Shown here in pieces: positions 1-6,951 of a stretch of DNA of 64,000 bases. The stretch covers positions 1-64,000 of the forward strand of contig JAJRPM010000005.1 of the NCBI GenBank assembly GCA_024280775.1, read 5' to 3'. The notes under the pieces were generated by a model that was given only the letters and a program-made list of their open reading frames with translations, did not search any database and was not told the DNA's origin. Origin of the DNA: Candidatus Zixiibacteriota bacterium. GTDB lineage: Bacteria > Zixibacteria > MSB-5A5 > GN15 > JACZUZ01. Position numbers and translations under genes: made by a program. Each line of letters begins with the position of its first letter. The first letter of the stretch is position 1.

Positions 1-2
1 CG

Positions 3-146
3 TCTGAAACAGCTCTACAAGAGCGCATTTCGGCTAATAACACGCACACTACTCCCGATGCATTACACACAAAGGAATCCGGAAACAATCCAGTGTACAT
101 AGCCCAGAAAATAGAACTTCTTCAACAAGCCCCTTCGCGGGTATGA
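3..146 (+). CDS. Possible C-terminal tail of an unknown protein (5' end outside the window)
   Basis: An open frame enters from the left edge and runs 47 codons to a TGA. The peptide is hydrophilic and ends with an amphipathic stretch (VYIAQKIELLQQAP). It could be the end of a real gene, since the composition is protein-like and the other forward frame stops earlier, but there is no domain to recognise. A FlgM-like helix was considered and not supported. Chance is a serious alternative. Confidence 0.25.
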   Translation, partial: SETALQERISANNTHTTPDALHTKESGNNPVYIAQKIELLQQAPSRV

Positions 147-175
147 CGGTTTTCTTTGGTGGAATGACGGTTCTT
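129..175. repeat. Short degenerate repeat near the lon 3' end
   Basis: Two near-identical units, each ATGACGGTT followed by CTTTGG, lie side by side at about 143-174. They are preceded by CCCCTTCGCGGGTATGACGG, which resembles the edge of the GTCATTCC/GGAATGACGG palindromic repeats scattered in many bacterial genomes. Only a fragment is present, so this is a weak call. Confidence 0.3.
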
Positions 176-208
176 TGGCGGGTGTTGTGGTTGTGGAGAC
201 TGCTTGGC

Positions 209-2143
209 CTATTTTCGTTTGGTGGGTTTTTTCTTTTTTGTGGTGGGGCTGGTTTTGGGTTCCAGGGCTTTTTTTATTACGTCCATTACGCTATCGCAAA
301 AGATTAGTTTTAGTTGTTTACGAACTTCGGTGGGGACGTCGCGGACGTCTTTGCGGTTTGCTTCTGGTAGGATTACGGTTTTCACTCCGGCGCGGTATGC
401 CGCCAGTAATTTTTCTTTGACACCACCTATGGGCATTGATTCGCCACGTAAAGTCAGCTCACCGGTCATTGCCAGTTGGGCTTTGACTGGTCGGTGGGTG
501 AATAGTGACGCCAAAGCTGTAGCCATTGCGATTCCAGCGGAGGGCCCGTCTTTTGGCGTGGCTCCGGCGGGGACATGGATGTGTAAATCGTGAGTCTCCC
601 AGACGTCATCGCCGATTCCCAACGCATCCGCATGCGCGCGCACGAATGACAGCGCCGCTTGCGCGGATTCCTGCATTACATCGCCAAGTTGACCGGTCAA
701 GGTGAATTTGCCTTTGCCGGGCATTGAAGTGGCTTCAACAAACAGAGTCTCACCTCCGGCGGAAGTCCAGGCCAGGCCGGTTACTACGCCGATTTGTGAA
801 GTTGTGGAAACGCATTCCTGAATTTTTCTGGGCGGCCCGAGATATTTTTCGACTAGTTTTTCATCGACTACAATTTTCTTTTTGGAGCCACCGGCAACTT
901 TGCGTGCGACTTTGCGGCAGATTGACGCTACTTCACGTTCGAGGTTTCTTAGTCCGGCTTCTAGCGTGTAGCTTTGGATAGTAAATCGCAGAGCGGCGTC
1001 TGTGAAGCGGATGTTCGCAGTTGTTAGTCCGTTTTCTTTGACTTGTTTCGGGACTATGTGGTGTTTGGCGATTACCAGTTTTTCCTGCACGGTGTAGCCG
1101 GAGAGACGAATCACTTCCATTCTGTCGCGAAGCGCCGAAGGAACAGTGTCGAGTACGTTGGCGGTGGTGATGAACATCACGCGCGATAAATCAAATGGCA
1201 CATCGAGATAGTGGTCAGTGAAAGTGTTGTTCTGCTCGGGGTCGAGGACCTCAAGCAGGGCTGAGGCCGGATCACCTCGGAAGTCTGTACCGACTTTGTC
1301 GATTTCATCGAGAATTATCAGTGGGTTGTTGGTTCCGGCTCTTTTGATTTCCTGAATGATTCTGCCGGGCATTGAGCCGATATAGGTGCGACGGTGGCCG
1401 CGGATTTCGGCTTCATCATGCATGCCGCCTAGCGAAAGGCGCGCGAACTTGCGTCCCATGGCAGTGGCGATTGAGCGCCCCAGCGATGTTTTTCCAACTC
1501 CGGGGGGGCCTACCAAACAAAGGATTGGTCCTTTCTGGTCTGGTTTGAGTTTGCGAACGGCCAGGAATTCAAGGATGCGCTCTTTGACTTTTTCTAGACC
1601 GTCATGGTCTCTGTCGAGAGTTTGCTTTGCTTTGCGTAAATCGAGTGTGTCTTTGCTGGATACCTGCCAGGGCAAATCTACCAGCCAATCTAGATAGGTT
1701 CGTGAGACAGTGTATTCGGCGGAGGAGGGATTCATGCGGCTGAATCTTTCGAGCTCTTTTTTGGCAATTTTTTGCGCCGACTCGTCCATGCCTACGGTTT
1801 CTATTTTTTTCTCCAGCTCCTCGATTTCGGCTCGTTCATCGAGGTCACCAAGTTCGCGACGTATGGCTTTGATTTGCTCGCGGAGAATGTAGTCGCGTTG
1901 AGTTTTGCCTAATTCTTCAGAGGCTTTGCTTTGGATTTTGCGCGAGAGGTCCAGGACTTCGATTTCCTTGTTGACCAAACTCAAAAGGAATTCCATGCGC
2001 GCGGTGGGGTTCACTAACTCCAGCAGGCGTTGTTTGTCCTCGACTGGAATATTCAGATTTGAACCTACCAGGTCTGCGAGTTTTGAAGGAGTTTCCTGAT
2101 TGATAGCTGAGATGTATAGCTCTTCATTTAGATATGGAGCCAA
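209..2143 (-). CDS. lon: Lon protease, ATPase and peptidase part (downstream of an in-frame TAG)
   Basis: ATP-dependent serine protease that degrades damaged and regulatory proteins in the cytoplasm. This piece holds the end of the N-domain with its coiled coil, the AAA+ module (Walker A GPPGVGKT near residue 212, Walker B ILDEID) and the peptidase domain with the catalytic serine in DGPSAGIAM and the lysine in GGVKEKLLAA. The C-terminus is a short Lys-rich tail (TKKKKPTKRK). It lies in exactly the same frame as the open frame at 2162-2656, separated only by one TAG at 2162-2164 and six further codons. The TTG at 2143 is the first possible restart, with no good ribosome site in front. Together the two pieces make a normal-length Lon, so this is one gene with a nonsense codon, not two genes. 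Confidence 0.9.
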   Translation of the reverse strand: MAPYLNEELYISAINQETPSKLADLVGSNLNIPVEDKQRLLELVNPTARMEFLLSLVNKEIEVLDLSRKIQSKASEELGKTQRDYILREQIKAIRRELGDLDERAEIEELEKKIETVGMDESAQKIAKKELERFSRMNPSSAEYTVSRTYLDWLVDLPWQVSSKDTLDLRKAKQTLDRDHDGLEKVKERILEFLAVRKLKPDQKGPILCLVGPPGVGKTSLGRSIATAMGRKFARLSLGGMHDEAEIRGHRRTYIGSMPGRIIQEIKRAGTNNPLIILDEIDKVGTDFRGDPASALLEVLDPEQNNTFTDHYLDVPFDLSRVMFITTANVLDTVPSALRDRMEVIRLSGYTVQEKLVIAKHHIVPKQVKENGLTTANIRFTDAALRFTIQSYTLEAGLRNLEREVASICRKVARKVAGGSKKKIVVDEKLVEKYLGPPRKIQECVSTTSQIGVVTGLAWTSAGGETLFVEATSMPGKGKFTLTGQLGDVMQESAQAALSFVRAHADALGIGDDVWETHDLHIHVPAGATPKDGPSAGIAMATALASLFTHRPVKAQLAMTGELTLRGESMPIGGVKEKLLAAYRAGVKTVILPEANRKDVRDVPTEVRKQLKLIFCDSVMDVIKKALEPKTSPTTKKKKPTKRK

Positions 2144-2161
2144 CTCAACTAGAATCTTGAC

Positions 2162-2656
2162 CTACTCCAACAGATTGCGTTGGAAGGCTTCGGCTCTGAC
2201 GGTGCTAGCTGAGGATTCGGGGATTTCTTCTATTACACCGGTTAGATATGGCTCAGAGTCAACGAATTCTTTGACTCTTACTCGTGCGAGCCCCTGCACC
2301 AGAAAGCGAACTGTGCCGTCGGGAAAGCGTAGCATCTTGAGGATATTCCCTGAGCAACCTACGTCGTAGATTCCGTCGGAATCGACATTGGTTGCTTCAG
2401 AATCATGCTGGAGGAAGAGACCTATGCGAGTGCCTTTCATCAGGGCGTCGTCAATCAGTTTGGATTGACGTTGCTCGGTGACTACCAGCGGGGCTACCAA
2501 ATAGGGGAAGACGATTACTCCTTTGATAGGGAGAATCGGAATCGCTTTTTTGCTGTCTTCTTCGGAGAGTGGTAGGCTGTCGATTGAATCGGTTACCGCC
2601 TGAATCATGATTTCATCAATTTCGTCAGGACTCATGTACATGCTATTTATATTCAT
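2162..2656 (-). CDS. lon: Lon protease N-terminal substrate-binding part, ended by an in-frame TAG
   Basis: The 164 residues match the start of the Lon N-domain (PILPIKGVIVFPYLVAPLVV, then the usual beta-rich LON fold). The frame ends at TAG (minus strand, 2164-2162) straight after AFQRNLLE, in the middle of the conserved linker, and carries on without a shift into VKILVELAPYLNEEL of the downstream piece. A CAG (Gln) to TAG change is the simplest explanation. ATG at 2656 follows AGAGAATT. Many neighbouring genes end in TAG, so general TAG recoding is unlikely. A base-call error, a true nonsense mutation or readthrough all remain possible. Confidence 0.85.
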   Translation of the reverse strand: MNINSMYMSPDEIDEIMIQAVTDSIDSLPLSEEDSKKAIPILPIKGVIVFPYLVAPLVVTEQRQSKLIDDALMKGTRIGLFLQHDSEATNVDSDGIYDVGCSGNILKMLRFPDGTVRFLVQGLARVRVKEFVDSEPYLTGVIEEIPESSASTVRAEAFQRNLLE

Positions 2657-2875
2657 AATTCTCTTTTAGCTTTTGGCGACCGTGTATTTTGAAAGCTGTC
2701 AATTAGGGGCTGTCGTTTCGGCCTTGTCGTTTCTGTGTTTTTGTTATCCCGCAACAGAGGCAGGGTAGCTTATACAAGGTATCGACAGGAAGGCTCAGTA
2801 ATCAATCTATTCCCCAGCCTAAACAGCGCTTATTTGTTCTGCCGGGCGGGAGCTAGATAGGGAGCGCGTCGATTG

Positions 2876-3928
2876 CTAGACGTTGAAACGGTAGTTGATT
2901 ACGTCTCCATCCTGGACGACATATTCTTTGCCCTCGAGGCGCATTTTTCCCTGTTTTTTGGCTTCAAGGTGGGTCTTGCAGGCTACATAATCTTCGTAGG
3001 CGATAACTTCGGCGCGAATGAAACCTCGCTCAATATCAGTGTGGATAACTCCGGCGGCTTTTTGGGCGACGCAACCACGTCGAATGGTCCAGGCGCGTGT
3101 TTCCATTTCGCCGGCGGTGAAATATGGGATTAGACCCAGCAGGGTGTAGGCTTTTTGGATTACTACATCTACAGCCGGGTTGAGAATGCCGAGGTCTTGC
3201 AGGAATTCGGCGCGTTCGGCGGGTTCCATTTCGGCCAGCTCCATCTCGATTTTACCGCAGATTACTGCTACTTCACAGCGATGCGGGGTTACTCTTGAAT
3301 CGAATGAACTCTCGATAGTGGTAGCGTCGGCTAGCTTTTCTTCGGCTATGTTGATGACTATTAGCAGGGGTTTGATGCTCAGGAAGGTGTAGCCGCGTAT
3401 TTCTTTTAGTTCGGCGTCATTCAAGCTCAGCTCAATTAGCGGTCGCTCTTCTTCGAGAGTTGCCAGGCATTTCTTGAGGACTTTCAGCTCCTCGGTGCGG
3501 TCTGCTGCGCCGCCCATTTTGACTACTTTTTCTAATTTTGGCACTTGGGATTCGATTTGCGCCAAGTCATTGAGAATCATCTCATCTATGGCATTTTGGA
3601 TGTCAGAGTCAGGTTCACGTGTTCCGGAGAATGAATCCACCACTAGTAGCAAGGCATCCATTTGTTTTAGTTCAGCGAGGGCTTTGGAATCCACGCCGGC
3701 TCCTTTGGCGCTGCCGCTGAACCCTCCAGCGTCTAGCAATTCGATTTCTGCATTTACTATGCGCTTTGATTCCGCTAAATCGCTGAGGACTTGCAGGCGT
3801 TCATCTGGGACCTGGATAATAGCGCGTTGCAGGCGAGTCGCTGAGGCTGGTGTTTCGGACTTTCCGCAAGCGGCGGCGAAGACCGCGCTTTTTCCTGATT
3901 GTGGTAAGCCGATAATACCGATTTTCAT
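2876..3928 (-). CDS. ychF: GTP/ATP-binding protein YchF/OLA1 family
   Basis: Obg-superfamily P-loop NTPase of the YchF/OLA1 branch, a cytosolic protein linked to ribosome and stress functions. From the chosen ATG (3928) it starts MKIGIIGLPQSGKS with the P-loop at residues 7-14. A helical coiled insert follows in the middle, and a C-terminal TGS-like domain ends QDGDVINYRFNV, typical of the family. About 350 residues is normal length. The P-loop reads GLPQSGKS where the family norm is GLPNVGKS, so this is a divergent member. A longer open frame upstream (to 3988) lacks family similarity, so I chose the inner ATG. Confidence 0.88.
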   Translation of the reverse strand: MKIGIIGLPQSGKSAVFAAACGKSETPASATRLQRAIIQVPDERLQVLSDLAESKRIVNAEIELLDAGGFSGSAKGAGVDSKALAELKQMDALLLVVDSFSGTREPDSDIQNAIDEMILNDLAQIESQVPKLEKVVKMGGAADRTEELKVLKKCLATLEEERPLIELSLNDAELKEIRGYTFLSIKPLLIVINIAEEKLADATTIESSFDSRVTPHRCEVAVICGKIEMELAEMEPAERAEFLQDLGILNPAVDVVIQKAYTLLGLIPYFTAGEMETRAWTIRRGCVAQKAAGVIHTDIERGFIRAEVIAYEDYVACKTHLEAKKQGKMRLEGKEYVVQDGDVINYRFNV

Positions 3929-4099
3929 TTTTGCGCTACTTTCTATGGTTCCAATGAGAGATTCTAAGTTAGATTGCAGGAACGGCAAGCGGTTGTTAAT
4001 CGAATCAGATTTTCTCCCCGCGAACTCTGCTCCACCTCAGGCAGTATATAGCGAATCGCTCTATAAGGGCAAGAGCCAGGGGGATTATTGGACAGGCGG

Positions 4100-5527
4100 T
4101 TATTCCCGGGATTTACGGCTTGGTATTATCTCGACGGTTCCATAGGCTCTAAGGTATTCGGCGAAAACCTTGGCGTCACCGCGCACTACTACGATTAGGT
4201 GCGAGGGGGAGAAAATTTTCTCTGATGTTTCTCGCAAGTCCGCTTGAGTTAGCAGGTTTAGTTCAGTTAGAAGGGTGTCATGGCCTTTTTTGACCTTGAT
4301 ATTGGCTTGGATTAGTTCGGCAAATCTTTCGGTTACATCTTTGGCGGTTTCAAAGCCTAGCGCATAGAATCCGCGATAGAAGTTTTTACCTTCTTCGAGC
4401 TCGCGTTTGGATACTCGTGTTTCGCTGAGCAGTTTTAGGGCGGCAACGGTTTCATGGACTGCGTCGACAACTTTGTCGCCGGTGCAGTCCATTTTAATTT
4501 CCATTAGAGTTGGCCCCGGCGCGAAATTCAGATTTGCGCTTAGATTGGAAACCAGATTTACATCACCTACGAGTCTTCTGCCGAGAAAAGACAGCTCGGG
4601 GAATCCAGCCAGCAGGTGTGCGACCATCAACTCTGAACCAAAGGCGCGTGTGTCATTAGCGCTGTCACATAGGGCGAAAAATCCTATCTTGGCTCCTTCG
4701 GCTTCAGGTGTATCAAGCAGGTAAAACTTCAGGGAATCTGTTTCGCTGGTATTTACATGAATCGGCAAATCTTTTTCGATGTGTTTGTTTTTTGGATATG
4801 GCGTGAGAGCTTCGTGAATTTTGTTGATGTACTCCTTAGCGCTTATATCTCCGGCGACAACGATTGAAATTCTATCAGGCGCATAGAAACGTTTGTAGAA
4901 TGCTTCTACGTCATTCAAGGTGATAGAGGCTATTTGCTCTGCTGAACCTAGTGGAGGATTTCCATAGGCGTCGTTGGGAAAGAAATGTCGGTAGGCAAAG
5001 TTTGATAAAGTCCTGTATCCTGCGTCATTGGCTTGATTGACAGCTGAGACGCTTCGTTGTAACTGACGTGTCAGACTTTCTTGTTCGAAACGTTGCTCCA
5101 TCAGCAGGTCGCGAATCAACCGTGTGCCTGATAGAAGTTCTTTGCGCAGTACTGACACAGAAATATCCACAACATCGCGCGTCACTTCAATTCGCATACG
5201 CACACCAATAGAATCAATGAGACGTTGAAACTCAGCGCCGCTTCGCGGGCCGGCTCCCTGACGTAACATTCCGGCAGTGACACTAGCTAATCCGGACTTT
5301 CCCTCGGGGTCATATTTTGAACCAGCGCGGATTAGTATACGGAATTCTATTAGCGGGCGTTCGGGACGCTCGACCAGATTCAATCGGATCAAATTTTGAA
5401 GTACGCGGAACTTGGTGTACGGACGAACTTTCGCAACTGATGTTGAAGAGGTGAAGAGTGCGGAAAATACTACGCCAAGTATCACTACAAGGATTAGGAC
5501 TCTTTGTTTTGCGCTGGTTTTGGTCAT
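4100..5527 (-). CDS. M16-family zinc peptidase homologue, non-catalytic type
   Basis: Secreted or periplasmic protein of the pitrilysin/M16 fold: an N-terminal hydrophobic signal (residues about 9-32) and two M16 halves, with typical phrases such as GSKYDPEGKSGLA and RISIVVAGD. At the place of the zinc motif HxxEH (about residues 81-85) it reads SVTAG, so no zinc ligands remain. That is usual for the partner (alpha-like) subunit of a two-gene M16 pair. It lies 18 bp downstream of the second M16 gene, surely in one operon. About 475 residues is normal. What is odd is that its partner also lacks the motif. Confidence 0.85.
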   Translation of the reverse strand: MTKTSAKQRVLILVVILGVVFSALFTSSTSVAKVRPYTKFRVLQNLIRLNLVERPERPLIEFRILIRAGSKYDPEGKSGLASVTAGMLRQGAGPRSGAEFQRLIDSIGVRMRIEVTRDVVDISVSVLRKELLSGTRLIRDLLMEQRFEQESLTRQLQRSVSAVNQANDAGYRTLSNFAYRHFFPNDAYGNPPLGSAEQIASITLNDVEAFYKRFYAPDRISIVVAGDISAKEYINKIHEALTPYPKNKHIEKDLPIHVNTSETDSLKFYLLDTPEAEGAKIGFFALCDSANDTRAFGSELMVAHLLAGFPELSFLGRRLVGDVNLVSNLSANLNFAPGPTLMEIKMDCTGDKVVDAVHETVAALKLLSETRVSKRELEEGKNFYRGFYALGFETAKDVTERFAELIQANIKVKKGHDTLLTELNLLTQADLRETSEKIFSPSHLIVVVRGDAKVFAEYLRAYGTVEIIPSRKSRE

Positions 5528-5545
5528 GGCTTGCTTGCGCTCTTT

Positions 5546-6925
5546 CTAGTTCTCTGAATTGACGGAGGATGCTTTGGGCTTGAGGAAAATTGACACCCGG
5601 TTCTCGGGATTTAGGTATTTTTTTGCTACCCGACTAATATCGGACAGAGAGATTTTCTCGATGCGGCCTGTTCGTTGTTCCCAATAGGAGCCATCTCCCC
5701 AAACTTGGTATGAGTGCGCTATCTTGGAGCTTCTTCCTAAGGCGCCCGACCATGAGTTGTAGAAAGCGGCTTCCATTTGGTTTTTGGCAATTTTCAAGCT
5801 TGCCTGGGTAAGATTGCCTTTAGCGACTTCTTCTATACTGATATTTAGTAAAGATTCCGTTTCTTCAAATGTTACACCGTCATTGAGGAATCCATATACA
5901 TAGATTAAACTCGGATCTGAAAACTCCGCTACCGCTCCGCCCACGGTGAAACATAGATTTGTATCACTGACTAGTTTTTGATACAAATATGAAGAGCGTC
6001 CGCCAACCAGCATGGTCGCGAGGACTTCCAGCGCCAGTCGGTCTTTGTCTTTGGCTCCGGGTGTATGAAATGACACTATGAACACCGGAACAGTTAAGTC
6101 AGCGCTTACGGTTACTCTTCGCTCGGCTGTTTGCCGGGGCTCTGACGGATAGGTGTGTTCCGGACGAGGACCAGTCGGGATATCTGAAAGAATCTCGATT
6201 AGCTCTTTGAATAGTTTTTTGTATTTGAAGTCGCCGACAATAGAGAGTGTGGCATTTGACGGCTGATAGAAGCGGCGCATGAATATGCGCACATCCTCGG
6301 GTTCGATGGACGCCAAGTCTGCGGGGGAACCGTATTCATCGGCTCTATAGGGATGCTTGGTATAGGATTGGTTTAGCGTTTCATTGGTCAACGCCGAGTA
6401 GATATTGTTTTCACGCGCGATTCTTTGCTCGCGCATCACGCTGTGCTTGGCGGCCTCTACGGTTTCGCGAGAAATCAGCGGGCTTTCCATGCGGTCGGCC
6501 TCGATTAGTAACACTTTCCGCAGGAGTTCTTTGGGGAAACGTGATGAATATGATGAATAGTCCTGCCACACCAGCGAGGATGAACTTCCTCCTGCCGGAT
6601 GCAGTAGTCTTTCTCTTTCACCTTTCCAATAGCCTAGCGAACCATTGTTCATTATCCGCTCACAGACTTTGGCCAATCCGGTTTTTCCGGGCGGGTCGTC
6701 ACGACTACCTACATCATAGAGAACAGTTATGGCTATCAACGGGTCGGACTTATCTTCGAATGCTAATACAGTGATACCGTTGGTGAGTGTTGTGTCACGA
6801 ACGCCCTTTTCTTTGGATCTAGGGCCTGCATATACAGAGGCGCTCTGCAATGTCAGGAGGGTGACAACAAGAAACATTAGTGTCACATGCCTCTTAAGTT
6901 TGGTTAATTGACTGTTGGTATTCAA
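5546..6925 (-). CDS. M16-family zinc peptidase homologue with degenerate HxxEH motif
   Basis: An exported (signal peptide about residues 10-33, ending SVYAG) M16 protein of 459 residues. It shows the usual family surroundings: LYDVGSRDDPPGKTGLA before the motif and PSNATLSIVGDF, GGRSSYLYQKL later. Where active members have HLFEH, this one has KVCER (residues 86-90), so both histidine ligands are replaced while the glutamate is kept. The third-ligand region (VMREQR, near 165) is retained. It is first in a two-gene operon with the other M16 protein. By sequence both look unable to bind zinc, pointing to a chaperone-like or scaffold role; that is inference. Confidence 0.87.
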   Translation of the reverse strand: MNTNSQLTKLKRHVTLMFLVVTLLTLQSASVYAGPRSKEKGVRDTTLTNGITVLAFEDKSDPLIAITVLYDVGSRDDPPGKTGLAKVCERIMNNGSLGYWKGERERLLHPAGGSSSSLVWQDYSSYSSRFPKELLRKVLLIEADRMESPLISRETVEAAKHSVMREQRIARENNIYSALTNETLNQSYTKHPYRADEYGSPADLASIEPEDVRIFMRRFYQPSNATLSIVGDFKYKKLFKELIEILSDIPTGPRPEHTYPSEPRQTAERRVTVSADLTVPVFIVSFHTPGAKDKDRLALEVLATMLVGGRSSYLYQKLVSDTNLCFTVGGAVAEFSDPSLIYVYGFLNDGVTFEETESLLNISIEEVAKGNLTQASLKIAKNQMEAAFYNSWSGALGRSSKIAHSYQVWGDGSYWEQRTGRIEKISLSDISRVAKKYLNPENRVSIFLKPKASSVNSEN

Positions 6926-6951
6926 ATGTGCTTTCTCACTTGTGGAATAAG

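Noticed and set aside
175-593. Forward open frames over the 3' end of lon
   Set aside because: They are antisense to a strongly conserved coding region and have biased Trp/Phe/Leu composition typical of shadow frames.
209-2656. General recoding of TAG (or TGA) as an amino acid in this organism
   Set aside because: Many genes in the window end properly at TAG (ychF, AGCS, Kbl, Acr3, the FG-GAP protein) or TGA (ArsR, the response regulator, S10 peptidase), without run-on conservation.
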